A stretch of 64,000 bases of DNA from Cryptomeria japonica (GCF_030272615.1 NC_081410.1:224301415-224365414); one strand, 5' to 3'; shown: positions 32,067 to 44,728, counted from the first letter of the stretch. The notes: generated from the sequence alone by a model not told the origin. A program made the numbers and translations.

Positions 32067-34159
32067 CATCAATGGCAAAGGAAGTCAAAAAGAATCAAAG
32101 AATACAAAAATGCTACCTCATTTTCTATAACCGGTTGGTTACAATTTGAAAAATGTCTGTCAAAATTAGATTAAGGCTCTACATGAATTTGTTGCTGTCA
32201 GAGAGAATGGTCTCAATCTGCTGGATCATGCCGGTTAGATAGTGCATTTGCTTCTCTGGTGATTGTTCTCCTTGAACTATTGCCTTTGATAGATCAACCC
32301 GCTGAGTAATGAGACAGTCCAATTTTGGAGCAAGTTTACTTTTGAGTTCCTGGGCTTTTGACCTTGTCCTTGCTTTCTCTTTCTCAAGTTTCTCTAACTT
32401 CTCTTCGAAAACTTCCATTTCCTACTCAAAAAATGAGATAAGTCCCGAAGAACCTATTAAATTATCTGCAATATCATCAATTTATTTATGTGTCTTCTTG
32501 ATTTCCTCATCTATATCCTCTGTCAAATAGTGAGCTTTACATGCTTATCTATACAGCTCCTTATACTCCAAAATTGTTGAGTTGAGTACTGGTAATAATG
32601 AATCCATATGCTCATTACAGTTTTTGATGGTTTTCTCAAAGAATTCTCCTTTCTCTTTATCTACTCTTTCCTTTAGAGTATCCTCATTCACCTTATCTAT
32701 AGTTATGACATTTTCAGTAATGAATTTGGACAATGTGTCCAATTTACCTAAAGAATCATTAATGTGATCTATCTTACTGGTAGGTGCAATCATTTTCAAG
32801 ATAGGTATTATGTTATCAATAGCCTTAAATGCTAAGGCATTACAATATGTTATCTTCTTGATAGAATCCAATAGAACCTCTGTTATGTTAGTAGGTCTAA
32901 ATTCACCTATAGATGTGCTTGGTTCTGCTATGGGTTTCCTCTCAACAGATGCTTGCCCAATTACCTTCACTATTTCCTCCTTATTTCCATTAGTTGCTTC
33001 CACTTTACTTACATTTTCTACTGGTTCCTCTATATGTGTTTGTACCTCTGCTTTTGATTTTTTGGTCTGTACAAGTACCTCTTCATCTGTCAGTTTCTCT
33101 GATTCTAGTTGCTTTGTGTTAGTCACCTTATCCTCTGTTGGTTTCTCAGTCTCCAATTGCTCTACTTGTGCCGGTATCTCACTCTTCTGAGAGTCAACAG
33201 TGTGTGTAGGTATCTCAGATACCTTACTGTCCTTAACATCATCTGCCTTAACCTCTGCACTCTCTTTATCCACAACAATGTTTATATATTGTGTATCCAC
33301 ATTCATGGTGAAAAGTATTTCAGACTCCGGGTTAGTATCATCATGAGTTACTTCATCAGTTGCCTTATCTAGTTGATTTTCTGTATGTACAGGTGATGCT
33401 GAAGTTAATGGAGGGGTGTCCTAAGTTGGTGGAGGGATGTTATTTGTTACCTTTATAGCAGGTACACCACCAATCTTGCCTTTCCCTTTGTCCTTTCAAT
33501 ACACCTTAGCACAATATTTGTCTATATTCTGTCTTTCCTTTTCCTCTTTATTTTCCCTTAGAACAAAAAAGATATACCATTTGGCCATAGTCTCATCAGC
33601 AATCTCCTTAACTCTACCAGCCATTAGGCTTACTTGCCGGTGTCCACTGATAAAAACTGACTAGTTTGCCTCAGAGATTAGCTCAACAATTTCCTCTCTA
33701 GAGTTTATAGGGTGCACTGCCAATAATGCTTCAACTTTTAGCTTTTTATCTAGTTCCATTATTGACATTCTTTTAGCTTCTAGCCTTAAATATAAGTCAT
33801 TTAGTAGATCCTATACAATTTCAATCAAAACCCTTTTATAGATATCTAAATGCAAAATTATACTGGTCTCTATAGTGTCCTTATCTAAATCTTTGTAGGA
33901 ATGATAGTACTTATTCACATTGCAAAGATTTCCATCATGTGTGATCTCATTTACTAGTTCCTCCGGTGTCAGGGTATCCGATGTCTTAGTCTATTTCTTC
34001 TTTGGTGTTAGTTTCTTTTTAGGTTCCCTAACTACATGCTGCTTCTTCCTTAGAGTTCTAGTCCTTTTGGGAGAAGGAGAGGGTATCGGTGAGGGTTTTC
34101 TCTTCCTCCTTTCTACTCTTTTGAACTCAGCTTCTTTCCCACTATCAGTATTTGAAGAA

Positions 34160-34965
34160 GTAACTATTGGCATATGCACACTCCAATGAGACATTGTATG
34201 TGATTGAAGGTTTTGTCATTGATGGCAACCTTGCAATCTTATGGCACTGGAAAAGGCATTATACCGACATCAATAGATCATACTCTACACCGGCACTCAG
34301 GACACCGACACCGGCACAGAAGAAAGGAAGTATACTGGCACAGAGGCCAATAGGATTTTGTTATATTATATTTTGTTTATTATTGTAAAAATGTGTAAGC
34401 CAACTTGGCAAATTGTAAAATGACTCTTATATATAAAAGAGATCACTCTAGACATTTGATATAGGAGATGTAAGCAAAAAAGGAAGATATTAGGCAGACC
34501 TATTGTGTGAAATATAGGTTAAAGGGTATATGTAAAGAACAGAGCAGGAACTGGTACTGAATCTAGCATTGAAGATGCTATTATAAAGAAGTACAAGATA
34601 TTGGATTTGTATAATCCTTATTGTAAGTCAGTGAAACTTCCCATTGAGCAGTGAGCTTTAGGCAGTTGGCCTTCCTACATGTGCAGGCCCCTATTGTAAG
34701 TAATATTCTCTTATTGGCCAGTGAGTGAATATTGTGGGTCACAAATCCCACTGAGGTTTTTCCCACACCGGGTTTCCTCGTTAAAATCTTGTGTTATGGT
34801 GTGCTTTTCATGTGGATGTTCTTGATTTTGTTTATTGCATTATTTCTTGCATACCGGTACACTGTCATATTATGTTTTGCATGTTTTAAGTTAAGAAATT
34901 CCATTCACCAGTCAGATACCGATTCACCCCCCCCTCTTAGTATCTATGGGATTCCTAACAGTAAC
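34160..34965 (+). mobile_element. Solo LTR with TSD GTAAC
   Basis: GTAAC (34160-34164) and GTAAC (34961-34965) flank a 796-bp LTR (34165-34960) that opens TATTGGCATATGCACACTCC and ends GGGATTCCTAACA. It belongs to the family of the element H LTR (same GTCATTGATGGCAACC, TTGTAAGTAATATTC, GATTCACCCCCC blocks) and is on the plus strand. No internal region: left by LTR-LTR recombination after insertion into the B aORF. Confidence 0.93.
34428..34439 (+). promoter_or_regulatory. TATA box in the solo LTR
   Basis: TATATATAAAAG following AAAATGACTCT; same position as in the related LTRs. Confidence 0.55.
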
Positions 34966-36569
34966 AACCGGTGAAACATGAGCTTCCAATTTCAATCCTT
35001 CTAGATCACTGGCAGATATACCACTTATGTTCATCACATTTTATTTGACCTCCTTCGCCATCTTGGATGCATCTCTGATAAAATTTTGTCTTCTTTTTCT
35101 CAGTTTTTGCATTGAAACAACACTCTCAATGGTCTCAGCATTTCCAAAGGGTTCTTTAGTTGGTTCTTTAGGTGCTTCAAGTAATGTTTTTGCATATGTT
35201 TCAAGCATGTTTATATCCACTTCATAACCCATTTCAGTAACCCAAATAGTTCTAGGGCTAACTGCTTCCATCCATGTTTCATTACGTTTGATTACAAAGT
35301 AGATTTGCTTGTCATACTTGTCTACTATGATTTGGGGTAACCTTTCTCTAGCTCCCATCTTAGTTTGAAATTTTTTGAAGTAATATGTTATAATGTTGTT
35401 ACTGTTAGAGTCCATACCAGTGATAGCTTCCTCGATTTGTTTGCCTATTGGGATGTCATATCCAAAGTCCTTATGACCAATGTCGGGTATCTCTTTGGTG
35501 AAGTAAAGCATCAGACACATAAGAAGGTTGCCAAAATGAAATGTCCCTTTCTTGTCACCCTTAATCTTTTTCAGGTTGTCTATTAATTCATCTTTAAGCC
35601 ATTCACAAATATCAATCTTAGCATTTCTCTTTACCATCTCATATGCATTATGAATACGTAAGCTAGAAACTGAATTCAATCTACTAGCATGAGTTACTCT
35701 GTATCCAAGTACCATACTCACATATCTCACATTAGGATCAGTAATGTCATTAACCCTAAGAGATCTGTTATCAGATGTAGCTCCAGTTAACTCCATAACT
35801 CCCTTGTTAGGCATCTTCTTAGTTTTGTCAGGCCTACTACCGGTTGAGGGTAAACTAGTAACTGCCTTGATGGCTTCCTTAGAGATTTTAAAAATAGAGT
35901 CAAGCCACATGAACTCTCCATGAACTCTACTCAGAACTAGATGGATTACCTCCTTAGGAAATTTAGGTAAGTTCAATATCTCAATGAATCCTAAGTCTTC
36001 AACTATCTTATGCTCCAGTTTAATTAAATTAGTAATGACACCATTGTACATGTTCTCCAAATCATCAGTTCCTAGATTTTCTATGTTGCAGTGAATGTAG
36101 ATTCTAGGGTCTTTGGCAAAAGCAACTCCCTTCAGAATTTTTGAAAATGCTTCGATAGAATCATCTTGCTTGGCAATTTCAGGGATAATTTTAAACACAG
36201 GCCTAGGGCGCTTAACATTTTCTACCACAATAGGGTTTGCAATAAACTCAAGTGCAGAAGATGAAGATGCCATTTTGAAAGATAAAGACCTCTTAGCTTG
36301 AAATCCTTGAATGTTTGAAAATCACTTCACTACTTTGCCTTTAGATTGCCCTTGCTCAAATTTGCACTCTTTGAATTCTTGGTGAGTCAAAATGAGGGTT
36401 TTTTGATGTTATATAACCAAAAAGTTCTTTAAAAACCACATTAAATGCTCACCGGTTAAGTGAAAACTCAACATATTTTCCAGTAAAGAAGAAATGTGTT
36501 TTCTTCCCATCAACCGAGGGTAGAATGCATGATTTTCAATTTTCTTCAATACCCCCTAAGGATTATTCC

Positions 36570-37682
36570 TTAGTTATATGAAGAATCTCCTACCGGTGGA
36601 GGGTTACTCTGTTCTACCAGTGTAGAGATAGATTCATCAGCTTTATGATCTTCTTTCTTAATCCGTTGTTTTGAAAATTTTTGCTTTATTTCATTTACCT
36701 TTTCTTTTCCCTTCACACTAGATCCTTTATTGTTTGTCAGTATATTCTTGCTTCTACAAAATTTTGCAATATGTCCAATCTTGTTACATGCATAACAAGT
36801 TACATTATTCCTCCGAATAGCTTTTCCATTTCCTTGACGAGTTTGTGTTCTGCATTGATTAGATAAATGCCCAAATCTACCACAAACATAGCATTTCACA
36901 TTCATTCTGGAATTTTCTGAATTGTGACCAACTTTATTGCATTTGGAACATTTACCGGTGGGTAAGTTTGTATTTTTATTATTTCTAAATCTACACTGAT
37001 TTTCTTTATGACCAAATTTATTGCAATTGATACATTTCCCATTAAATTTATAAGCATTAGGTTGTCTTACCAGTTTACTGTGATCTTGATTTTTGCAGTC
37101 CCGAAACTTTCTCCATGTTCACATCCAAGTCCAATTTGTATCTCCATTAGGTTTTTGTCATTTCAGCATGTCATCAAGTCTTTCTGAACTTTTCTTGAAT
37201 TTGTCTTTGTGTTCATTTGTAGTGATCAACTCATTTTCAAGAATTCCAACTTGTCTCACAAGGTCTTCTTTATCATGTTGCATGTGAATCAGATTTGTCT
37301 TTACCATATCAATTTCATGACAAAGTCTCAGATTTTCATTCCCTCCATCATTAAGTCTCCTAGTCAAGTCTTCTGCATTCTTCTTTCTATCTTCAAGATC
37401 CTTACATAGCCTCATGGTTAAGTCTTTCATTTCATTCCTCATGTTAGTGTTCTCTTGCCTCAACTTGTCTCTAATATCACTAAGCGTTTCCTTTTCATCA
37501 TCATGTTTCTGCATTTTCTCATGAAGTTCTTTCCTCTTATTTTATGCTATAACTAGGTTCTCCTGAAGTCCTTTAATGAATTACTTAGTAGTCCTTAGAT
37601 CATTTTCAAGTTTGATACTTTTTAATTTTTCTACATCAAAATCTTCAAGAGCTCCTTCCAACTGTTTTCTTAAATTCTCCAT
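36570..37682 (-). pseudogene. gag: gag of element B: coiled coil plus four zinc knuckles
   Basis: One frame with stops, from ATG at 37682: MENLRKQLEGALEDFDVEKL, a long coiled coil (KLRQENTNMRNEMKDLTMRL, LVRQVGILENELITTNEHKD), then four C/H motifs: CINCNKFGHKENQC, CSKCNKVGHNSENS (last Cys lost), CYVCGRFGHLSNQC and CYACNKIGHIAKFC. It ends at 36570 after a Lys-rich tail. The same architecture appears in A and H. Role expected: packaging of element RNA. The aORF starts 296 bases further on. Confidence 0.88.
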
Positions 37683-37740
37683 CTAGACCGGTTTCAGAAT
37701 CTTCCTCAAGTTGTTAGGCTTTTGCAAAGAGAGGACCAAA

Positions 37741-37751
37741 CTCTGATACCA
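37741..37751 (-). promoter_or_regulatory. Primer-binding site of element B
   Basis: TGGTATCAGAG on the minus strand, two bases inside the LTR edge at 37754. Confidence 0.93.
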
Positions 37752-37753
37752 AT

Positions 37754-38580
37754 TGTTAGATTCAATGACAGTCCCAAAGACACTAAGAGGGGGGGGGGGG
37801 GGTGAATCAATGTCTAGCCGGTTAGTTAAATATTTGAACTTATTTGTAACTTCTCAACCCAAAACAATGTATTGCTAAACAAGAAATAGTGTAGTAAATA
37901 GAAATAAAAGAGATAACATAAATACACACCATAACACAAGATATTTTAACGAGGAAACTCGGTGTGGGAAAAACCTCGGTGGGATTTGTGACCCACAATA
38001 TTTACTCACTGGCCAATATGAATAAATACTACTTACAATAGGGGCCTACAACATATGCAGGAAGGCCAACTACCTGGAGTGCACTGCTCAAAAGAGTCTC
38101 ACTGACTACAATATGGATAGTTAAATCCAATACAATGTACTCCTCAAAATAGCATCTCAAATGCCTGGTTCAGTACCGGTTTAAGCTCAGTCAAATACCT
38201 TAACCAAAACCTTCGTTGTCCACTCTATCACCTCTTACAATAATCTCCTATTCATTATATTCAACCATCATACAAAATGATCTATGAGATCTCATATATA
38301 TGAGTCTTTACAATATACCAAGTCAGATTACAAATAATTAATAAAATTTACAATATAATTCATATAAGAAAAACTTTATCCCATGTTGGTCTGAGTGTCG
38401 GTATACTTCATTTCTGGTGTAATCTGGATGCTGGTAAAAGTGCCTACCGGTGCTAGTTCCTGTCGATGCATGATGTCTGTAATGCTGATGCATGTGTAGA
38501 AACTTGTTGCCGGTTGGTTTCTAGTCAGTTGCCATCAATGACAACATTGATAATTCTCATTAGAGTGTAGAATGCCAACA
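37754..38580 (-). repeat. 5' LTR of element B, 827 bp
   Basis: On the minus strand it opens TGTTGGCATTCTACACTC and ends ATCTAACA, beside the primer site. A run of about 15 G (plus strand, ~37788-37802) corresponds to the C-tract common to these LTR ends. It matches 31246-31911 closely. Confidence 0.93.
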
Positions 38581-39516
38581 AAGAAAACTCTCAGAGATAT
38601 TGTAGATAAATTGAGACAAGAGAACAACAACATGAAGAATGAGATGTAATATTTAACCAAGAGATTATGCAAGGATATTGAAGATAGAAAGAGGAATGAA
38701 GAAGATTTGGCCAGAAGACTTAATGAAAGATCAGATGATTCTGTAAGGCTTAGTTATGAAGATGATATGCTTAAAATAGATTTGATTCACATGCAACATG
38801 ACAAAGAGGAACTTATGAGACAAGTTAGCACTTTGGAAAGTGAGTTGGTCATTGCAAATGAATACAAAGACAAATTCAAGAAGAGTTTAGATAATCTTGA
38901 GGATATGCTGAAAAGTCAGAAACCTGATGGAGAAACAGTTGGACTTGGATTTGAACATGGAGAAAGTTCCGAGACTGCAAACAATCATGATCACAACAAA
39001 TTGGTAAGACAACCTAATGCTTATAAATTCAATGGGAAATGTTTTAATTGTAACAAATTTGGTTATAGAGAAAATTAGTGCACATTTAGGAATAATCAGA
39101 ATACAAACTTACCCACCCTTCAATGTTCCAAATGCAATAAAAATGGTCATAACTCAGCCAATTGCAAAATGAATGTGAAATGCTATGTTTGTGGTAGATT
39201 TGGACATTTATCTAATCAAGGCAGAACTCAAACCTGTCACGGCTATGGAAAAGATATTCAGAGAAACAATGTAACTTGTTATGCATGTAACAAAATTGGG
39301 CATATTGCAAAATTTTATAGAAGTAAGACTGTACCGAAAAACATTAAAGGATCTAATGACAAAGGCAAAGAAAAGGTGACTGAAATCAAGCAAGAATTTT
39401 CTAAATAGTGGATTAGGAAGAGAGATTAGAGAATTGATGAATCTATCTTTGCATCGACAGAACAAGGTAATCATGCACTGGTAGGAGACTCTTCATCTAA
39501 CTAAGGAGTAGTCCTT
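38581..39516 (+). pseudogene. gag: gag of element H, second part
   Basis: Resumes at KKTLRDIVDKLRQENNNMKN, matching B gag (KETLSDIRDKLRQENTNMRN). The coiled coil continues to EDMLKSQKPDGETVGLGFEH. Four C/H motifs follow: CFNCNKFGYREN-stop-C, CSKCNKNGHNSANC, CYVCGRFGHLSNQG (last Cys to Gly) and CYACNKIGHIAKFY (last Cys to Tyr). Stops at 38647, 39076, 39406 and 39427. Confidence 0.88.
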
Positions 39517-39807
39517 AGGGGTAAGGCAACTAATTGAAAATTATGCATTTACCTTCGGTTGGTGGTAAGAAGTTATAATCCTTCTTTACCGACAGATATG
39601 TGGAGTTTACACTACACCAATGAAGCATTTATTGTGGTTCGAAGTTAATTTTTTATTATAAAGGCACTGTAACTTCTCATTTCATCTCACCAAGCATCCA
39701 AGCATTCAAAGAGAGTAAAATTGAGCAAAGGCATTCTAAAGGAAAAGCAACAAAGGTCTTTCAGAGAATTCAAGGATTTCTCAGTTTAAAGGTATTTATC
39801 TTTTGCA

Positions 39808-41890
39808 ATGGCTTCTTCATCCTCCATTCCTGAATTCATAGAAAACCCTACCATTGTGGAGAACATAAAATGACCTAGACCTATTTTCAAAATAATTCCT
39901 AAGATAGAAAAACTGGATGACTCCATTGGTGTATTTTCAAAAATTCCGAAGGGAGTTGTGTTTGTTGAAGATCCTAGGGCATACATACATTACTACATTG
40001 AAAGTTTAGAGTCCGAAGATTTGAAGAAAATGTACATAAATGTTATCACTGACAAGAATGGGGTAGTGAAATGGGAACACAAGGTAGTTGATGATTTAGG
40101 TTTCATTGATATCCTCCATATGCCAGAATTCTCAAATGAAATCATCTGCTATGTTCTTAGCAAGGTTCACAGTGAATTTATGTGGTTGGACTCAGTTTTT
40201 AAGATCACTAAGGAAGCTATAAGAGTTGTTACTGGTTGACCACCGAATGACACTAGGCCTAACAAGAAGAAAATCCCAAACAAAGAGGTTACAAGCTTAA
40301 CCAGAGCTACATTTGACAACAGGTTAATTAGGGTCAATGATATAAAGGATAAAAATGTTAAATTTGCAAGTATGGTCATTGGTTATAAAAATACTCATAC
40401 TAATAGGTTGAATTTTGCATCTAGTTCCTGCATTCATAGTGCTCATGAGATGATCTTAACAATGCTAAAATTGACATCTGTGAATGATTAAAGGATGAAT
40501 TGTTAGAGAATTTGCACAAAATCAAAGGTGATAAGAAAGCAATCTTCAAATTTGGAAGTTTGATTGTGTGTTTCATGCTTTACTTTTCAAAAGAGATTCC
40601 TGGTATAGGACATAAGGTTTTGCCTATGATACTTCCGTTGGAAAATAGATAAAGGAGGCAATTACTGGTATGGGATCTAATAGTGATGAGTTGGTGAAAT
40701 ACTACTTCAATAATTTCCAAGCTAAAATGAGACAAAGGGAAAGGATTCCCCAAAGCATTGTTGATAAATATGATAAATACATATGCTTTGTAGTGAAAAG
40801 GGATGAAATTTAGATGGAAGCAGTTAGACCTAGAACTTTTTGGATTACTGAAATGGGATATGACGTGGATTCTCACATCTTAGATTCATATGCTAGAATA
40901 CTCTTAGATGCTCCACCAGAACCATCAGAGGAAATTTTTGGAAATGCAGAAACAATTGAGAAGGAAGTAGACATGCAAAAGCAGAGGAAGAAAATAGAGA
41001 AACTAATGAAAGATGCTTCTAAGATGGTAAAGGATGTTACAAAAGGACTGATGAATCTTAGCGGTCCATAGAAGAAAGTGACTCCAAAGAAGAAATCTGA
41101 ACCTAAGGCACCAGATACTCTTTCACCAAAAGAGTTGATCAATGAAATCACCCAAGATGGTAACCTTGATAATGTGAATAAATTTTATCATTCTTTCAAT
41201 GATTCAGATAAGGAAACTATAGAAGAAAGTATTATTTTGTATCTAGACATATACAAAAAGGTTCTTATTGAAGTTTTAGATGTTCTACCTAATGATTTTT
41301 ACTTAAGATTAGAGGTAAAGAGAATGTTTGTTATGGATTTTGACAAGAAATTAAAGGTAGAAGCTCTATTAGCTGTGCATCCTGTTAATTCCAAGAAGGA
41401 AATTGATGATCTAATATGTGAAGCCAATAGAACAATTTTTGTGAGTGGTTGCTGACAAGTTAGTCTTATGGCCGATAGAGTTAAAGAAATAGTAGATGAA
41501 ACAATGGATAAGTGGGATATATTTTTGGTTGAGAGAGAGAAGAAAGAAGAGAAGGAAAGACATAAAGTAGGTAAGTCTTTTGCTAAGGTATATCAGAAAG
41601 TTGATAAAGGTAAAGGGAAAATTGGAAGTGTACCTGATATCATGGTCAAGGATAACCTTCCTCCACCAGCAAAGGACACTCCACCAATAACTGCAGAGGC
41701 ACCGACACAAACTGATAGTCAACCAGAATAGAAGGTAGAGGAAATGACAAAAGATGACATTAATCCGGAGTCAGACATTCTTTTTACCATGAATGTGGAT
41801 GCTCAGGATTTTAATATTGTGTTCGATAAGGAAACTATAGAGGTAAAGAAAGCTGAAACTACAAATGTTGACATTTCTTAGTCACCAGTC
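39808..41890 (+). pseudogene. aORF of element H, truncated at its C-terminus
   Basis: Starts MASSSSIPEFIENPTIVENI; co-linear with the B aORF: PRPIFKIIPKIEK, AYIHYYIESLESEDLKKMYI, LSKVHSEFMWLDSVFKITKE, a frameshift near 40450, RERIPQSIVDKYDKYICFVV, MEAVRPRTFWITEMGYDVDS, ELINEITQDGNLDNVNKFYH, LYLDIYKKVLIEVLDVLPND, LMADRVKEIVDETMDKWDIF and FTMNVDAQDFNIVFDKETIE. Stops come from CGA to TGA (39870), TGG to TGA and others. The acidic linker and C-terminal coiled coil are missing because Z begins at 41891. In the second half long runs are open (41078-41455; 41468-41731), so the divergence from B looks mostly substitutional. Confidence 0.8.
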
Positions 41891-42176
41891 TGTTGGTATT
41901 GTGTTGTCATTGATGTCAACCGGTATGGGATGACCACCGGTAGAAGAAATGTATGTGCAACATTGTTATGAAGGGGTACAGGATGTGATATCTTGGATAT
42001 TACCTTGTGTTGCAAAATACTGAAAAAGGTAAGGAAGATGACCTCAAGAGTCACCAGCACACAAGTTAATGCCTGACTTGTGTGATGAGATAGAGAGGTG
42101 TTTAAGTGGTTTTTTATGATGAAGAGACAAAATGTTATCTGAATCACATCCACATAGGAAGAGATGATTGAACAGG
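41891..42176 (+). repeat. 5' LTR of element Z, first segment
   Basis: Opens TGTTGGTATTGTGTTGTCAT and matches 51701-51986 (GGGATGACCACC, GTGATATCTTGGATAT, TCACACAAGTCAGGCATTAA in reverse). It is interrupted at ACAGG. Confidence 0.92.
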
Positions 42177-44715
42177 TGTGAGGCCCTACCCCGACCCATC
42201 CTATCTCTTCAGTTATTTTCATTTTGGAACTATTTTGGATGCTAGTTTTGACACATTATGGATAGAGAACTTTACATGGTCCCACGATTTTGGTAACATG
42301 GATATATATATGGATGCTTCATTTCTATGCCTTGTGGATTATAGAATATTATATGATTCTAGATTAGGGTAATATTGTGATGATGCAGGTTATTATCTGA
42401 ATTTCAAGATTTGTTATAATGTTAGAAAAATGTTCGCATATCTTGTAGATGGATCAAATTTTGAGGATTATGATGAAATTGCTTTGATTTGTGACAAATC
42501 GTATTTTATAATGTCAAGTCCTTGCAGAATGAATGTATTGTATTCTGATTTTGTGTTATATATTATATGAGGCTATTTGGGAAGTACTAATGTTTAAATT
42601 GAGATGTGCAGGAAATTATCCATGTGACCATGGAAATATTAGGGAGAATCAAGCCTAGGCCTATGTGCGTTAGTAAAACCAGGGGTTGTCTATTTGGAGA
42701 GACAACACCCCGTATGTATTGTATTTTATTCGTAAATGTAAAATGTTGCATGAGTGTAAATTGTAATTATTGAATTGTTTAAATTGTTTTAGGGACAATT
42801 GCCATGTATGTAATTGTGATGTGGAATTATGTTGAAGTGTCACTTGACACCTATGTAGTATGTTGTGTTGGCAAATTGTCTTGTCACCTTTTTGGAAAGT
42901 TTTATTTTTGTTAATTGTTATATCTCCTAATTATCCTTGAAGGAACTAAGAAATCTAGGTTAGTGAGCCACAAGGAAGGTCAACTCAGAGTTGACCCGTA
43001 GGTTAACTCCAGGTGGACTTTCTGAAGGTCAAATCAACTCCTAGAGTCAATTTTAGAGCTTTTCTATTAGGCCTCATGGGGTAACTATGGGTGAAGGCCA
43101 AAATTGGCCATGTGTCTTTCCCTTGGGACTTGTTTAACCACCCAAAAAAGTGGTTTTCCCAAGATGGACGAATTCCATCTATAGGAGTGCCATCCTTGGT
43201 AGGATAACCTTCTTGGAGATAGTAATCCCTCTTCCCCATTTCATTTCCCTTCTCTAGACACCTAGGTTAGGGAGTGTGTAAGACCTAGGGAAGACCAACC
43301 CAATGGGGGATCTCTCACTCTATCCAAGAGGTTGGAAGGAGTGAGAGAGGCCTTCTTAGGCTAAGAATGGAAGCTTAGTGAGCTAATCACCCACTCTCCA
43401 TCCTTGGAGATTTTTGGAAAAACTTGGGAGAAAAAAAGAAACCAGTTTTAGGAATAGAGGAAATTTGGGGGCCAAAGGATTGCAGAAAGTTGTGTGGATT
43501 AGGCAGCTCATCTCCAACTAAATTTAGCATACCTATTGGCAGGATAAGGTTGGTTTTTATCTCCTCTTGTTTATGTTGTTTATGTTAGTTATGTTGTTTT
43601 GTTGAAGGAAAGAAATGCTTGTAAAGAAAGTGTTTATTTAAATTGTTGTTGAAGAAAATAATGTGTAGTTTCATTCTATGTTTGTTTTTTGTTGTGTTCT
43701 TGATTTTTGGGAGTGTCCAAGATCTCTTACTCTTGGGAGAGTAGGATGATCTTGGGGTGGAAGAAGCATGACAGCCTTGGGTGAGAGGCTCTCCTTAAGG
43801 AGAGTGATCTCAAGGGTGTCCTTTGTGACCCTTGCTGCATAGCCTTGTGTATGCATTTGGGGGTCATAAGGGGAGAGAAATGGCCTTGAGCCTTTGGGGG
43901 GCATAAGGTGTGTGGGATGAATTCTGTTGAGTATTTTGTGTTGCCATGAGGTGGCTTGTGTTATATTTTGGCTGCAGTCTCCCCAATGGTACTTGGTCCA
44001 CTTCCACCCGTAGATTGATCACCACAAATGTGGTGATAGTGTAGCTTGGGATGGGAAAGTGTATGTTTGTGTGTTTTCCTTATTGTTGTGTTGTATTGCT
44101 TGGTTGTAACCCCGTCTAGGTCTTGATTCTCCTAGCTCGGGGGTGGCTTCTGGTAAGCCTAGGCTGGGAGGTGAGCATCCCATGGTCATAGTCCTAAATT
44201 TTACCTGCAGGTGGCTTGGGAAAAAAGACTAGGAGTTGCAGATTGTTGTGTTGCAGACTTTTATTCAGATTCCTGATTTTTATTTAAATCCAGGAAAGTA
44301 GAAAGAAATTGTAACTTTATGATTTGTAGCAAAAAAAAAAGAAAATGCATATGTAAATATAGGGCTTAAATTGATTCTGTTCTGTTTAAACAAATGTATT
44401 TTTTATTTTCTATGTAAAGATTTAGAAAGAAATGATTGTTGAAATTTATTCACCCATTTTTATATATGGGCTATTGTAACTTATCATTCTGGAAAAACAA
44501 TGTAAATTTTATTTTATGTTTGATGTCTATTGTGTTGCTGTAGACTACATCTAAATCTAGTCTGTTCACTTGTTTATTTACTGCAGTATTAAAGAAAGGA
44601 AAAAGAAAAAATGCGTTAGGTTTCATTGTTTACTTGCATAGTTTAGATTACTGTCTGTAAAAAAAAAGAGAACTAGTATTGTTTTATTTATGTAGAGAGT
44701 TTAAATAAAAGTAAG

Positions 44716-44728
<13 letters not shown>

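Larger units (their letters stand above)
32179..36273 (-). pseudogene. aORF of element B, ~1,100 residues, unknown function
   Basis: Starts MASSSSALEFIANPIVVENV at 36273. Residues 1-410 form a globular-looking domain (YIHCNIENLGTDDLENMYNG, LSRVHGEFMWLDSIFKISKE, CEWLKDELIDNLKKIKGDKK, MEAVSPRTIWVTEMGYEVD). Then come a basic patch (KRTRTLRKKQHVVREPKKKL), a helical segment (IILHLDIYKRVLIE, KLKVEALLAVHPINS), LMAGRVKEIADETMAKWYIF, an acidic Thr/Glu/Lys linker with repeated EKPT/EVLVQT units (32800-33290), SIKKITYCNALAFKAIDNII, and a C-terminal coiled coil ending at 32179. A solo LTR splits it at 34165-34960. About ten stops. No named domain recognised; its layout (after gag, before the LTR) is where Sireviruses place an envelope-like ORF, but I see no signal peptide or membrane segment. 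Confidence 0.8.
31246..38580 (-). mobile_element. Element B: gag + aORF LTR retroelement without pol
   Basis: Minus-strand element inserted in the gag of element H, which resumes at 38581. Order on the minus strand: LTR, primer site, gag with four zinc knuckles, ~300-base spacer, aORF of about 1,100 codons, polypurine block, LTR. No protease, integrase or reverse transcriptase motif is visible on either strand. Without the inner solo LTR it is about 6.5 kb. The left LTR lacks its outer ~140 bases, so a deletion removed that junction and any duplication. Confidence 0.88.
30272..41890 (+). mobile_element. Element H: gag + aORF LTR retroelement, split by B and cut by Z
   Basis: LTR (30272-31076), primer site and gag start, then element B, then gag (38581 on) and the aORF (39808 on), which is cut at 41890 by the LTR of element Z. 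H starts within 20 bases of the decayed end of the A aORF, so it probably inserted into A. No pol is visible, and the order is the same as in B. Confidence 0.82.

Noticed and set aside
32810-33190. 126-residue plus-strand ORF with apparent hydrophobic stretches, and a similar one at 63235-63774
   Set aside because: Antisense of the Thr/Glu/Lys linker of the aORF; the hydrophobicity comes from complementing acidic codons.
35041-36273. Host single-copy gene of 410 residues
   Set aside because: Co-linear copies occur in H and A within LTR elements; it is part of a repeat family.
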